In this document: positions 8,048 through 18,221 of the stretch, in pieces | How positions within the stretch are numbered: position 1 is the stretch's first letter | Layout of the letters: every line of letters begins with the position of its first letter | From: an uncultured Niabella sp. | GTDB taxonomy: Bacteria > Bacteroidota > Bacteroidia > Chitinophagales > Chitinophagaceae | Length of the DNA stretch: 64,000 nucleotides | Assembly (NCBI GenBank): GCA_934486785.1 | Contig: CAKSQK010000006.1 | Coordinates: 1-64,000 of the forward strand | Direction: 5' to 3' | The notes under the pieces: generated by a model | Told to the model about the DNA's origin: nothing | Seen by the model: only the letters and a program-made list of their open reading frames with translations | Database searches by the model: none | Translations under genes and position numbers: made by a program

Positions 8048-8860
8048 ATGAAAGAGTTTGATTTAAATGGTAAAGTGATCATCGTTACCGGGGGCACCGG
8101 CATTTTGGGCGCTTCCTTTATTAAAAGTATTGCAGAGGCCGGCGCCATAGTAGGCGTATTGGGCAGGAACGAAACCGTGGCTGCTGAAAGAGTAAAAGAA
8201 ATTCAAAACAACGGTGGAAAGGCCATTGCGCTTAAAGCCGATGTAACCAGTGAGGCAGGCCTGCAGCAGGCGCGCGATAAAATATTAAATGAATATGGAA
8301 AAATAGACGGGCTGGTAAATGCCGCCGGCGGCAACATGCCCAAAGCGGTTGTTCAGCCGGGCACGGATATTTTTCAGCTTGATATGGATGCTTTAAAACA
8401 GGTGGTAGACCTGAACCTGTTTGGAACCGTTTTGCCCACCCAGGTTTTTGGCGCCGAAATAGCCAGGCAGGGTAGCGGCAGCATTGTAAACATTTCTTCC
8501 ATGGCCGCACAGCGTGCTATTACCAGGGTGCTGGGCTATACGCTGGCAAAAAGCGCCATTGATGCTTACACAAAATGGTTTGCCATGGAGCTTGGTAACA
8601 GGTATGGAGACAAGATCCGTATGAATGCGATTGCGCCCGGGTTCTTCTTAACAGAGCAAAACAGAACCCTGCTTACCAACAGCGATGGCAGTTATACCGA
8701 AAGAGGCAGCCTGGTGGTAAAACACACGCCATTTAAGCGAATGGGCGAGCCGGATGAATTAACGGGCGCACTGATATGGTTGCTGGGCGATGCTTCAAAA
8801 TTTGTAACCGGAACAGTGGTAAATGTTGATGGCGGATTTTCAATCTTCAGCGGAGTTTAA
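8048..8860 (+). CDS. SDR-family oxidoreductase, probable D-mannonate/fructuronate oxidoreductase
   Basis: 270 residues from the ATG at 8048; a TTG directly before it would add one residue. Classical SDR features are present: the NAD(P)-binding TGGTGILG at 14-21, NAAGG near 90, a catalytic Ser in NISSMAAQ, and YTLAK with the catalytic Tyr and Lys near 170. The long active-site loop (APGFFLTEQNRTLLTNSDGSYTERG) resembles the SDR enzymes annotated as D-mannonate oxidoreductase in Bacteroidota. These interconvert fructuronate and mannonate in the glucuronate pathway in the cytoplasm. That role fits the GH67 and GH115 glucuronidases downstream. The partner genes uxaC and uxuA are not in the window. 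Exact substrate is inferred from family resemblance and context. Confidence 0.75.
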   Translation: MKEFDLNGKVIIVTGGTGILGASFIKSIAEAGAIVGVLGRNETVAAERVKEIQNNGGKAIALKADVTSEAGLQQARDKILNEYGKIDGLVNAAGGNMPKAVVQPGTDIFQLDMDALKQVVDLNLFGTVLPTQVFGAEIARQGSGSIVNISSMAAQRAITRVLGYTLAKSAIDAYTKWFAMELGNRYGDKIRMNAIAPGFFLTEQNRTLLTNSDGSYTERGSLVVKHTPFKRMGEPDELTGALIWLLGDASKFVTGTVVNVDGGFSIFSGV

Positions 8861-8887
8861 AAAGTTAAGAAACAATAACGTAAATAA

Positions 8888-11800
8888 ATGCTTATGCGAT
8901 TTTTATTAAAAAAGACAGCAATTTGCAGCCTGCTCTTTTGCTTATTACTGATGGTAAGCGAGTCCTTCGCTCAAACACAAACCATTACCGGCACCATCAC
9001 AAATGTAAGGGAAGAACCGCTCGAAGGCGCTTCTGTAATTGTAAAAGGTTCGGCCAGAAGTACTATCTCAAACGCGCTTGGTGAGTTCTCGATACCTGTA
9101 AATGATAATGATACGCTTGTTTTTTCTTACGCGGGCCTCGAAACACAGGAGGTAGCTGTGGGTGGCAGGCAGGTACTTAACATCATTATGCGCGCCGCAG
9201 CCGGTACCGAGCAAATGGAAGATGTGGTAGTGGTGGCTTTCGGTACACAGAAAAGAACAGAAATTGTAGGCTCCGTAACCTCGGTACGGCCAGAGGAATT
9301 AAAAGTTCCATCCAGCAACCTTACCACGGCGCTGGCAGGCCGCGTGCCTGGTATGATAGCCGTGCAAAGAACGGGTGAGCCCGGCGCAGATAATGCCGAG
9401 TTTTACATTCGCGGTATTACCACTTTTGGTTATGGCCGCGGGCCGTTAATTTTAATTGATGGTATTGAATCTACCACGAACGACCTTGCCAGGATCAACG
9501 TAGACGATATTGCCAGTTTTAATATTTATAAAGATGCCACAGCTACCGCGCTTTATGGCAGCCGCGCGGCAAACGGTGTGATCTCCATTTCTACAAAAGA
9601 AGGTAAAAAAGGAAGGGCAAGGGTTTCGCTGAGAGCGGAAACCAATCTTTCTATGAACACCCGTGATGTGGAACTGGCTGATCCCATCACTTATATGAAA
9701 CTTAACAACGAGGCCATCCTTACCCGCAACCCGCTGGCGCCTGTTTTGTACACAGATGAAAAAATAGACAACACGGTCATCGGTTCAGGATCAAATATAT
9801 TTCCTACCACCGACTGGAGAAAGGAAATGTTTAAAGACCACACCCTGAACCAGCGCGTGAACATGAGCGTGAGCGGGGGTGGCGATGTGGCCAAATATTA
9901 TGTAGGCGGTACTTATACACAGGACAATGGCCTTTTAAAAGTGGATCAGCGCAATAATTTTAATAACAATATTAATTTCAGAACTTATTCGCTGCGTTCC
10001 AACGTAAATATGTTCCTTTCTTCCACAACAGAAATGATCGTGCGCCTTTCCGGAGTTTTTGAAGATTACAACGGACCGATCTATTCCGGTGGCGGTATGT
10101 ACACACGCGTGATGCGCGCCAACCCGGTTCTGTTTCCGGCATATTATCCTACCGACTCGGCGCACCGTTTTGTTCAGCACATTATGTTTGGTAACTATGG
10201 TGAAGGCAATTACCTGAACCCATATGCCGATATGGTAAAAGGCTACCAGGATCGCGGGCGCTCTAAAGTGGGCGCGCAGCTTGAACTGAAGCAGGATTTG
10301 AAAGGCATTACACCAGGCCTGAAGGCGCGCGGGCGCCTGAGCACTGACCGCCACGCTTACTTTACCATTACAAGGCAGTACCTGCCGTTTTACTATGGCC
10401 TGTCTGACTACAGCCTGCGGAATAATACCTACAATGTGTACCTGATCAATGAAGATGAAGGCCGCGAAACATTAGATTATGATGAAGGCACTAAAGAGAT
10501 CAACTCAACTATTTGGGGTGAGGCCGCCATTGACTACTACCGCAGTTTTGGCAACAACACTATTAGCGGTATGGTGATCAGCTACTTGCAGGAAAGGTTG
10601 AATCCCAATGCGGGTTCTATTCAGCAATCACTGCCTTTTAGAAATGTGGGCATATCGGGCAGGGCTACTTATGGTTACGATAACCGCTACCACGTAGAAT
10701 TTAACTTTGGTTACAATGGGTCAGAGCGCTTTTATAAAAAACAGCGCTGGGGCTTCTTCCCGTCGGCGGGTGTAGCCTGGACGGTTTCTAACGAACCTTT
10801 CTTTGACAAGATCAAAGACAATGTGAACCTGTTGAAATTCCGCGCCACTTACGGCCTTGCCGGTAAAGACGATATTGGCGATGCGGCAGACAGGTTCTTC
10901 TATCTTTCTGAAGTGAATTTGAGCAACTCAGGCTACGGCGCTGTTTTTGGCCGGGACAACGGGTACTCAAGGCCGGGCATTTCTATTTCACGCTATTCTG
11001 ATCCTAATATTACCTGGGAAACCTCGCGCGATGCCAACTTTGCCGTTGAGCTGGGTTTGTTCAGAAAACTCAACCTGATTGCAGAATATTATGTGCGCAA
11101 CAGGTATAATATTTTACAAACAAGAGCATCTACCCCGGCTTCAATGGGATTGTGGGCACAGCCGCAAACCAATATTGGCGAGGCCACCGGCCGCGGTGTG
11201 GATCTGGATTTAAACTTTAGCCATACGTTCGCTAATTCAATGTTCATACAGGCAATGGCCAACTTTACTTATGCAACAACAAAGTTTAAAGTTTACGAAG
11301 AGTACGAATATCCCGGCGCATGGTGGCGCTCAAGAATAGGTTATCCCATCGCGCAGCAGTGGGGCTATATTGCACAAAGCCTTTTTGCAGATGAAGCTGA
11401 AGTGGCCAACTCGCCTGTTCAAAATTTTGGACAGTACATGGCGGGCGATATTAAGTATAAAGATGTGAATGGCGATGGCCGCATTACCGAGCTGGATATG
11501 GTGCCATTGGGTTATCCTACCACGCCGGAGATCATTTACGGTTTTGGACTTTCGGCTGGTAACAGGTCGTTCGATTTTTCAGTTTTCTTCCAGGGCGCCG
11601 GCAGAACATCTTTCTGGATAGACCCTGAAGCTACAGCGCCTTTCAATGCTTATCATTATAGTACTGCAGAAAGAAATTCGGGCATCAGGTATGTGAATCA
11701 GTTATTAAAAGCTTATTCAGAAAGTTATTGGTCTGAAGACAACCGCGACCTGTACGCGCTTTGGCCAAGATTGAGCACATTCCCTATCAGCAATAATACC

Positions 11801-12043
11801 CAACGCAGCACCTGGTTTATGCGCAACGGTGAGTTTTTAAGATTGAAGCACGTGGAACTGGGTTACAAACTTCCGGAAAGGCTGATCACACGCCTCGGTA
11901 TGTCGGGCGCCAGAGTGTATGTAAGCGGTGTAAACCTGTTTACCTGGAGCAAGTTTAAAATTTGGGATATTGAAATGGGTGGAAACGGCCTGAGGTATCC
12001 TAACCAGAAAGTGTACAACCTGGGTGTAATGTTAGATTTTTAG
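8888..12043 (+). CDS. susC: SusC/RagA-type TonB-dependent outer-membrane transporter
   Basis: 1051 residues. A signal peptide spans about 1-28 (ending SESFAQ). Next is a carboxypeptidase-regulatory-like beta-sandwich at about 31-105 (ITGTITNVREEPLEGASVIVKG). A TonB-box-like segment EDVVVVAFGTQKR follows near 115, then the plug domain (LAGRVPGMIAVQRTGEPGAD ... FNIYKDATATALYGSRAANGVI). The rest is the beta-barrel, ending in an aromatic-rich strand (NLGVMLDF). It imports oligosaccharides through the outer membrane using TonB energy, with the SusD-like protein 24 bases downstream as its lid. A second ATG two codons later is an equally good start. It follows the SDR gene by 27 bases and is probably cotranscribed with it. 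Confidence 0.95.
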   Translation: MLMRFLLKKTAICSLLFCLLLMVSESFAQTQTITGTITNVREEPLEGASVIVKGSARSTISNALGEFSIPVNDNDTLVFSYAGLETQEVAVGGRQVLNIIMRAAAGTEQMEDVVVVAFGTQKRTEIVGSVTSVRPEELKVPSSNLTTALAGRVPGMIAVQRTGEPGADNAEFYIRGITTFGYGRGPLILIDGIESTTNDLARINVDDIASFNIYKDATATALYGSRAANGVISISTKEGKKGRARVSLRAETNLSMNTRDVELADPITYMKLNNEAILTRNPLAPVLYTDEKIDNTVIGSGSNIFPTTDWRKEMFKDHTLNQRVNMSVSGGGDVAKYYVGGTYTQDNGLLKVDQRNNFNNNINFRTYSLRSNVNMFLSSTTEMIVRLSGVFEDYNGPIYSGGGMYTRVMRANPVLFPAYYPTDSAHRFVQHIMFGNYGEGNYLNPYADMVKGYQDRGRSKVGAQLELKQDLKGITPGLKARGRLSTDRHAYFTITRQYLPFYYGLSDYSLRNNTYNVYLINEDEGRETLDYDEGTKEINSTIWGEAAIDYYRSFGNNTISGMVISYLQERLNPNAGSIQQSLPFRNVGISGRATYGYDNRYHVEFNFGYNGSERFYKKQRWGFFPSAGVAWTVSNEPFFDKIKDNVNLLKFRATYGLAGKDDIGDAADRFFYLSEVNLSNSGYGAVFGRDNGYSRPGISISRYSDPNITWETSRDANFAVELGLFRKLNLIAEYYVRNRYNILQTRASTPASMGLWAQPQTNIGEATGRGVDLDLNFSHTFANSMFIQAMANFTYATTKFKVYEEYEYPGAWWRSRIGYPIAQQWGYIAQSLFADEAEVANSPVQNFGQYMAGDIKYKDVNGDGRITELDMVPLGYPTTPEIIYGFGLSAGNRSFDFSVFFQGAGRTSFWIDPEATAPFNAYHYSTAERNSGIRYVNQLLKAYSESYWSEDNRDLYALWPRLSTFPISNNTQRSTWFMRNGEFLRLKHVELGYKLPERLITRLGMSGARVYVSGVNLFTWSKFKIWDIEMGGNGLRYPNQKVYNLGVMLDF

Positions 12044-12067
12044 AAAAACTGTTTTAAAAAAATTAAT

Positions 12068-13957
12068 ATGCGAAATAAATTACTTTTTATACTCATCGCA
12101 GTTGCAGTGTTCACATCGTGTAAAAAATACCTGGATGTGGTGCCTGACAATATTGCTACCATTGATCACGCTTTTAACATGCGCCAGCAGGCCGAAAAAT
12201 TTCTGTTTACCTGCTACAACTACATTCCACGCCACTCGGCAAACGGTGAAAACCCGGCACTTACAGGTGGTGATGAGCTTTGGTTTCATGATTATTTTAT
12301 ACCTGCGCCCTGGAACATAGCAAGGGGTTTTCAAAACGTGGTAGACCCTTACAGCAACTTTTGGCAGGGAAGCAGGGGAGGCAGAGACCTGTATCAGGGC
12401 ATTAGCGACTGTAACATCTTTTTAGAAAACATTGGCAGAACGCCCGACCTGGAAGAAGGTGAAAGAAGAAGGTGGATTGCAGAAGTGAAATTTATAAAAG
12501 CCTACCTGCATTTTTACCTCACGCGCATGTATGGTCCTATTCCTATTAAAAGAGTGAACCTGCCCATCAATTCAAGCCCTGAAGAAGTAAAAGTGTACAG
12601 AGACCCGGTTGACTCCTGCTTTAACTACGCCGTTCAGTTGATTGATGAAGCATTTCCCGATCTGCCACTTACCATTGTAAACGAGGCAGCAGAATTGGGC
12701 CGCATCACGCAAACCATTGCGCTAAGCATTAAAGCAGAAATTTTAGTAACGGCTGCCAGCCCCCTGTTCAACGGCAACAGTGATTACAGTAATTTTAAAG
12801 ATAACAGAGGCGTGCAACTGTTCAGCACCGCTTACGATCCTCAAAAATGGACCCGTGCAAAAGAAGCGTGCAAAGCCGCCATTGACCTGAGCCACTCGGT
12901 GGGCTACAAACTATATTATTACGATCAAAGCAACCGCCAGTATAGTGTACCTGATACGATCAAAACACAAATGAACATCAGAAATGCCATGAACGAAAAA
13001 TGGAATGCCGAGATCATTTGGGGAAATACCAATAGTATGGTAGACAATATTCAGATACAATCCACTCCGCGCGGCCTAGATCCTGCCAAAAGAGCTTCCA
13101 GAAGCGTGCTGGGAAACTTTGCCGTTCCGTTGAAAATGGCAACATTGTATTATTCTAAAAATGGCGTTCCTGTTACCGAAGATAATACCTGGGATTATGC
13201 TACTCGCTTTACGCTGGTGGAAGGAACTCCTCAAATGCGCTATTATATACAACAAAATTATATTACAGCTAAATTAAATGTAGACAGAGAGCCCCGTTAT
13301 TATGCAAATCTTGGTTTTGATGGCGGTATATGGTATGGGCAGGGAAGGTTCAACGCTGACTCTACCTGGTATGTATCATCTAAAAAAGGTGATCCGGCTG
13401 CCAATATAAACAATGACAGTTACAATAGCACAGGCATCTGGCCAAAAAAATATGTAAACTATATCAACGTGATACAGGACAATACTTACTCAAGGGAAAA
13501 CTATCCCTGGCCTGTAATGCGTCTTGCCAATCTTTATTTGTTGTACGCTGAAGCCTTGAATGAAGAATCCGGCCCATCTGCTGAAGTGTATCACTATCTG
13601 GATCTGATACGCGAACGCGCAGGATTGGGAGGCGTGGTGCAATCCTGGTCTGCTTATTCAAGAAACCCAACAAAGCCGTCAACCAAAGAAGGCCTTAGAG
13701 AAATCATACACAGAGAAAGAACCATTGAGCTGATGTTTGAGGGACAGCGTTTTTGGGATTTGAGAAGGTGGAAAACAGCCATCGAGCAATTAAATCAGCC
13801 TATTACCGGTTGGGATATTTCTCAGGTAACCCCGGCAGGGTATTACCGGGAAAGAGTTTTATTTCAGCAAACATTCAGCTTAAAGGATTATTTGTGGCCC
13901 ATACGGGAGGTGGAGATTTTTGCAAACAACAATACGGAGCAAAACCCGGGTTGGTAA
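12068..13957 (+). CDS. susD: SusD/RagB-family glycan-binding lipoprotein
   Basis: 629 residues. A lipoprotein signal ends at Cys18 (AVAVFTSC), followed by KKYLDVVPDN, the usual SusD beginning. The protein has the helical TPR-like repeats of the family and the C-terminal region with YAEALNE, RERAGL and RERTIELMFEGQRFWDLRRW, a hallmark of SusD proteins. It sits on the cell surface, binds the oligosaccharide and closes over SusC. The gene follows susC by 24 bases. Specificity is not readable from sequence; the neighbouring enzymes suggest a glucuronic-acid-substituted, arabinosylated glycan. Confidence 0.95.
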   Translation: MRNKLLFILIAVAVFTSCKKYLDVVPDNIATIDHAFNMRQQAEKFLFTCYNYIPRHSANGENPALTGGDELWFHDYFIPAPWNIARGFQNVVDPYSNFWQGSRGGRDLYQGISDCNIFLENIGRTPDLEEGERRRWIAEVKFIKAYLHFYLTRMYGPIPIKRVNLPINSSPEEVKVYRDPVDSCFNYAVQLIDEAFPDLPLTIVNEAAELGRITQTIALSIKAEILVTAASPLFNGNSDYSNFKDNRGVQLFSTAYDPQKWTRAKEACKAAIDLSHSVGYKLYYYDQSNRQYSVPDTIKTQMNIRNAMNEKWNAEIIWGNTNSMVDNIQIQSTPRGLDPAKRASRSVLGNFAVPLKMATLYYSKNGVPVTEDNTWDYATRFTLVEGTPQMRYYIQQNYITAKLNVDREPRYYANLGFDGGIWYGQGRFNADSTWYVSSKKGDPAANINNDSYNSTGIWPKKYVNYINVIQDNTYSRENYPWPVMRLANLYLLYAEALNEESGPSAEVYHYLDLIRERAGLGGVVQSWSAYSRNPTKPSTKEGLREIIHRERTIELMFEGQRFWDLRRWKTAIEQLNQPITGWDISQVTPAGYYRERVLFQQTFSLKDYLWPIREVEIFANNNTEQNPGW

Positions 13958-13988
13958 TCTGGTTAAACATCATTTAAATACAATAGAA

Positions 13989-15185
13989 ATGAACAAATAC
14001 ATTTTAATTTTCAGTTTGCTTTGTTTTTCCCTGGCTATCTCATCCTGTTCAAGGGAAAAATATATTGACCCGATGGCAGACAATGGCGCTACGCCAGATC
14101 CTGTTTCGCAGGTTTCTTTCAAGCCGCTGCCGGGTGCGGCTGTAATAAAATATAAGCTGCCCGCAAATGAAAACCTAAGGTACGTAAAGGCGGTTTACAA
14201 CATACGCCCCGGCGTGGAGCGCGAAGTCATCGCATCGTTATATCAGGACAGCCTGATTGTAGACGGCCTGCCTTCCATACAGGAGTATGAAGTAAAACTT
14301 TATTCGGTGAGTTATGGTGAAAAACTTTCTACACCCGTAACAGTAAAAGTGGTACCAACTACACCTCCATTATTGGAAGCATATAATACACTTAGTTTTA
14401 GGGAAACTTTTGGCGGCACCACCATCACATTCAACAACAGCGGCGAAGCCAGCCTGGCTGTAGTTATCCTAACGCCCGATTCTTCGGGAAAACTTTCGGA
14501 AGTAGAAACTTATTATACAAAATCCCTTGAAGGCAGGGTTTCTGTACGGGGATTTCCGGCGCAGCCCAGAATTTTTGGTGCTGTGATCAGAGATCGCTGG
14601 GGTAATCTTTCTGATACCGTCACACAAACCATTACCCCCATTTTTGAAGAGCAGATACCTAAGGACCGCTTTTTGGAAGTGCACCTGCTTGGCGATACTT
14701 ATGAGCCGCACATTGCCAACGGCTATATGTACATGATCTGGGATGGTCGTATTGCTCCTAATGGCGGTATTGCGCTATTCCATACCAAGCCAGGTTCGGG
14801 CATGCCGCAATCTTTCACTTTTGATATGGGAAGAGTGGCTACCCTGAGCCGTTATAAGCTTTGGCACAGAGGCCCTGGTACCCAATGGGCTTACCAGCTT
14901 GGAGCGCCCCGTAAGTGGGAAGTGTGGGGTTCGGTTACCGCGCCCAGAACTGACGGCTCCTGGGAGGGCTGGACGAAGCTGATGGATTGTGAATCTTACA
15001 AACCTTCTGGTGAAGGCCCTGTAACCACTGAAGATGCTTTGTACGCTACTTCCACCGGAGAAGATTTTGTGTTTCCCGAAAATCTGCCTCCGGTAAGGTA
15101 CCTGCGCTTTAAAATATTAGAAACCTGGGGTTATCTGGATTACATATACATACAGGAAGTAACCTTCTGGGGTAAGCTGGAATAA
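13989..15185 (+). CDS. Surface lipoprotein with DUF4959/DUF5126/DUF5000-type domains
   Basis: 398 residues from the ATG at 13989. An in-frame start 23 codons upstream overlaps susD and is rejected, because the lipoprotein signal (FSLAISSC, Cys at about 20) begins after it. Two beta-sandwich regions at about 35-120 and 120-225 resemble DUF4959 and DUF5126. A C-terminal discoidin-like region at about 240-398 resembles DUF5000 (FTFDMGRVATLSRYKLWHRG ... VRYLRFKILETWG). Proteins of this build follow SusCD in many PULs and serve as surface glycan-binding proteins. The domain names are from memory of the family pattern. Confidence 0.75.
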   Translation: MNKYILIFSLLCFSLAISSCSREKYIDPMADNGATPDPVSQVSFKPLPGAAVIKYKLPANENLRYVKAVYNIRPGVEREVIASLYQDSLIVDGLPSIQEYEVKLYSVSYGEKLSTPVTVKVVPTTPPLLEAYNTLSFRETFGGTTITFNNSGEASLAVVILTPDSSGKLSEVETYYTKSLEGRVSVRGFPAQPRIFGAVIRDRWGNLSDTVTQTITPIFEEQIPKDRFLEVHLLGDTYEPHIANGYMYMIWDGRIAPNGGIALFHTKPGSGMPQSFTFDMGRVATLSRYKLWHRGPGTQWAYQLGAPRKWEVWGSVTAPRTDGSWEGWTKLMDCESYKPSGEGPVTTEDALYATSTGEDFVFPENLPPVRYLRFKILETWGYLDYIYIQEVTFWGKLE

Positions 15186-15240
15186 CAGCACTGCAGAAGC
15201 TAAAGCATCCTGATCTAAGCTGGAATCTAAAACTTAAAAA

Positions 15241-16392
15241 ATGAAAAATATAAAATTCTTAAGTATAATAATTTGTGCCTTTTTTATAGCTGCCATTGCC
15301 TGCATGCCCGGTTGCTCAAAAATGGATGATACCTATAAACAGTTTTTGGATTACGGGCAACAAAAATATCCGGGTCGCCCCGTTGTGGGGGGCGTGCTGC
15401 CTGGCTACAAGCGCATGCACCTGACCTGGCAAAATTCATCAGATCCGAAAGTAAAAAAAGCCATAATATACTGGAACAACCGTGCCGATTCAATGGAAGT
15501 GAATATTGACCCTTCACAACAATACACGGTGATCCCTTTTGATGATTTGCCTGAGGGCATGTATATATTTGAAATATATACTTTTGACAGTGAAGGAAAC
15601 AGATCTATAAAAACAGAAATAATAGGCCGCGTATATGGCGATTTTTATCAGTCTACATTGCTCTCACGCCCTATTTACGATGCAACTGTAGTAAATGACA
15701 GTTTGAGGATTTCCTGGGGCGGCATTTCCGATACTGCCATACAGGGTACAGAAGTGATTTACACTGATAAATTCAATAAAACGCAAAGATATTTTGTGGG
15801 CAAAGATATTCTGGTGTCACAATTGCCGGATTTTCCCCGGGGAAATATACAGTACCGCACCGTCTATCTGCCCAGCCCTGTTGCGCTGGATACTTTTTAT
15901 ACCCCCTGGGTAAATACCTACATTAAAGGGCAGCGTTTTCCCATCCCTAAAACCGGGTGGACAGCTACAGCTTCAAGTTTCGATGCAAGGCCCGGAGCCA
16001 ACTACCGGCCACCCTCAAACCTACTTGATAACAATGTTGCTACCCTGTGGGTAAATCAGATAAATTCAACCAATCCTCCTTTGGCTCAAACATTTTATCC
16101 GCATTGGGCAGCTATTGATATGGGACAGGTTTACACTAATTTAGAAGGATTTATTGTACAGCAAAGAAATACAGCAACCAATCTTGTAAAGGATATTGAG
16201 CTTTATACCAGCCTTGATGGTGTAAACTGGACTTTTCAGGTAAGGGCCACTTTGCAGAATACAGCATCGCTTGAGCATTTTATTGATATGCCACAGTCAG
16301 CAACTGCAAGGCATATAAAAATCATTGCTTTAAACGATTATGGCAATTCCAACAACGTAGCACTGGCAGAATTTGGCGCTTATATAAGATAA
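15241..16392 (+). CDS. DUF4998 lipoprotein with C-terminal discoidin (F5/8 type C) domain
   Basis: 383 residues with a lipoprotein signal (IACMPGC, Cys25). The N-terminal half, about 40-225, is a pair of fibronectin-like sandwiches of the DUF4998 type (RMHLTWQNSSDPKVKKAIIYWNN). The C-terminal part, about 235-383, is an F5/8 type C jelly roll (GWTATASSFD ... AIDMGQVYTNLEGFIVQQR ... ARHIKIIALNDYG). It is probably a surface glycan-binding protein of the PUL. Its N-terminal half is clearly related to that of the next gene, a GH43 enzyme, suggesting duplication within the locus. Confidence 0.78.
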   Translation: MKNIKFLSIIICAFFIAAIACMPGCSKMDDTYKQFLDYGQQKYPGRPVVGGVLPGYKRMHLTWQNSSDPKVKKAIIYWNNRADSMEVNIDPSQQYTVIPFDDLPEGMYIFEIYTFDSEGNRSIKTEIIGRVYGDFYQSTLLSRPIYDATVVNDSLRISWGGISDTAIQGTEVIYTDKFNKTQRYFVGKDILVSQLPDFPRGNIQYRTVYLPSPVALDTFYTPWVNTYIKGQRFPIPKTGWTATASSFDARPGANYRPPSNLLDNNVATLWVNQINSTNPPLAQTFYPHWAAIDMGQVYTNLEGFIVQQRNTATNLVKDIELYTSLDGVNWTFQVRATLQNTASLEHFIDMPQSATARHIKIIALNDYGNSNNVALAEFGAYIR

Positions 16393-16567
16393 ATTCATGA
16401 AAATTTTTTAGCGCCTGATTCAATAGCGCTCACGTTTAAGGCAGTCATCCGAAGCAGGAACTTTTCCAGCAAAACGGCCACACCCGATAGCTATTGGTAT
16501 GCCTGTATGCATGTATAAATGTTGCACTAAATACTATTAATGATCCATAACAATATCCTCTAAATCT

Positions 16568-18196
16568 ATGAACAGGATTTCAAAATATGCTTCAACTATA
16601 ACCATTCTTTTGTTAACAATAACAATGAGTTGGAGCTGTAATAAAAATGAGACAATTGATGCTGACAGCAAGCCCACAGGCCCTTACATACCCCGCGCAG
16701 AAGGCGCGCGGCTTTACACCGGTCAAAACAGGGCATTGATTGTATGGGCCAATAAAGACCCAAAGGTTACAGCCGCTAAAATTTTCTGGAACAACCAGAA
16801 AGATTCGCTAATGTACAGCATCGCCCCTACAACCGATTCAGTAAAAATTAGTATTCCCAATCTGGAAGAGGGCACACATAAATTTGATATAGTAACCGCA
16901 GGTGAAAAAGGCATCAGCTCCGGTAAAACCATCCTCTCTGGCTATATCTATGGTTTGTACACTCCTAAATTAGGCAACAAAGCGCTGAAAGACACGCTGT
17001 ATTATTCTTATAAAAACACTGTGGAACTTACATGGGAAAAAGAAAACATTCAAAATGCCATTGGGGCACGTGTGGTGTATACAGATGTGAATGGTTTAGA
17101 ACAGAAAGTGTTTTTCAGCCATGCAGATTCCCTGTCAGTTGTAAAGAATATTTCCAGCCAAACAAGCGGCTCCTTAACTTACCACACAGCTTATTGGTTT
17201 GAAAATGGTATAGATACGATTTATGCCGCAGGTGTAACCCTGCCTGCCGCGCCAGCCACTTTTGTCAATCCCATACTAAGAGGCGCCGACCCCTGGATAG
17301 CCCGTAAAGACAGCATGTATTACCTTATGTATACTACGGGCTCTTTTCTTGAAATACGCGCTTCCAAAAAAGTGTTTGGTCTGGGTACAGTGCCACCGGT
17401 GCGAATTTGGACTCCTCCTTCAGGCACACCATACTCTTCTAACATATGGGCGCCCGAACTGCATGAAATTGACGGCAAATGGTATATTTATTTTGCCGCT
17501 GATGATGGTAACAACGCCAACCACCGCATGTATGTATTGGAAAATACTTCTCCTGATCCATTAAAAGGCCAATGGGTATTGAAAGGAAAAATTGCTGAAG
17601 CTGTGGATCAGTGGGCGATTGACCAATCTGTTTTTAAGTATAAAGATCAACTTTATATGGTATGGTCGGGCGGAACCGCTGGCGCGGCGCCCCAGCGCAT
17701 CTACATTGCCAAAATGAGCAACCCCTGGACGATTGATGGCGGCAGCATCGTCATTTCCACACCTGCTTATAACTGGGAAAGAAATGGCGCAGCTATCAAT
17801 GAAGGGCCTCAGCCTATTTACAGTCCTGACGGTAAATTGCACGTGGTATTCTCTGGCAGCGGCTTTTGGGTAGATACTTATTGTTTAGGTTTGCTTACCC
17901 TGAAAGACAATGGCGATCCGCTAAAGCCTGCCGACTGGACAAAGACGCCTACTCCTGTGTTTTCTATGAGCGCGGCAAGCAATGCTTATGGTACCGGCCA
18001 CAACGGATTTTTTAAATCACCCGATGGCAGGGAAGACTGGATTGTATATCATGCACGTACTGAACCCGGTGGCGGCGACACCAACTACCGCAACATAAGG
18101 ATGCAGAAATTTACCTGGAATGCTAATGGCACACCCAACTTTGGTACACCTGTAGCTGTGGGCGCCTCTGTAACAAAGCCTTCGGGGGCGTACTAA
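16568..18196 (+). CDS. GH43-family glycoside hydrolase fused to an N-terminal DUF4998-type domain
   Basis: 542 residues. A probable lipoprotein signal ends at Cys24 (the residues before it, SWS, are not ideal). Residues about 45-225 match the DUF4998-like part of the preceding gene (ALIVWANKDPKVTAAKIFWNN). The GH43 five-bladed propeller starts near 233, with the three expected acids: Asp241 (GADPWI), Asp352 (AIDQ) and Glu412 (INEGP). GH43 enzymes are inverting alpha-L-arabinofuranosidases, arabinanases or beta-xylosidases. The fusion places a binding-type module and the enzyme on one surface-anchored chain. The 175 bases before it hold a weak AGCGC/GCGCT dyad (16410-16430) and no clear promoter. 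Confidence 0.85.
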   Translation: MNRISKYASTITILLLTITMSWSCNKNETIDADSKPTGPYIPRAEGARLYTGQNRALIVWANKDPKVTAAKIFWNNQKDSLMYSIAPTTDSVKISIPNLEEGTHKFDIVTAGEKGISSGKTILSGYIYGLYTPKLGNKALKDTLYYSYKNTVELTWEKENIQNAIGARVVYTDVNGLEQKVFFSHADSLSVVKNISSQTSGSLTYHTAYWFENGIDTIYAAGVTLPAAPATFVNPILRGADPWIARKDSMYYLMYTTGSFLEIRASKKVFGLGTVPPVRIWTPPSGTPYSSNIWAPELHEIDGKWYIYFAADDGNNANHRMYVLENTSPDPLKGQWVLKGKIAEAVDQWAIDQSVFKYKDQLYMVWSGGTAGAAPQRIYIAKMSNPWTIDGGSIVISTPAYNWERNGAAINEGPQPIYSPDGKLHVVFSGSGFWVDTYCLGLLTLKDNGDPLKPADWTKTPTPVFSMSAASNAYGTGHNGFFKSPDGREDWIVYHARTEPGGGDTNYRNIRMQKFTWNANGTPNFGTPVAVGASVTKPSGAY

Positions 18197-18221
18197 ACAA
18201 CAATGGCAGGCAAAAATCAAT

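Noticed and set aside
13920-13988. Longer N-terminus for the DUF5000-type lipoprotein
   Set aside because: It overlaps susD and would bury the lipoprotein signal.
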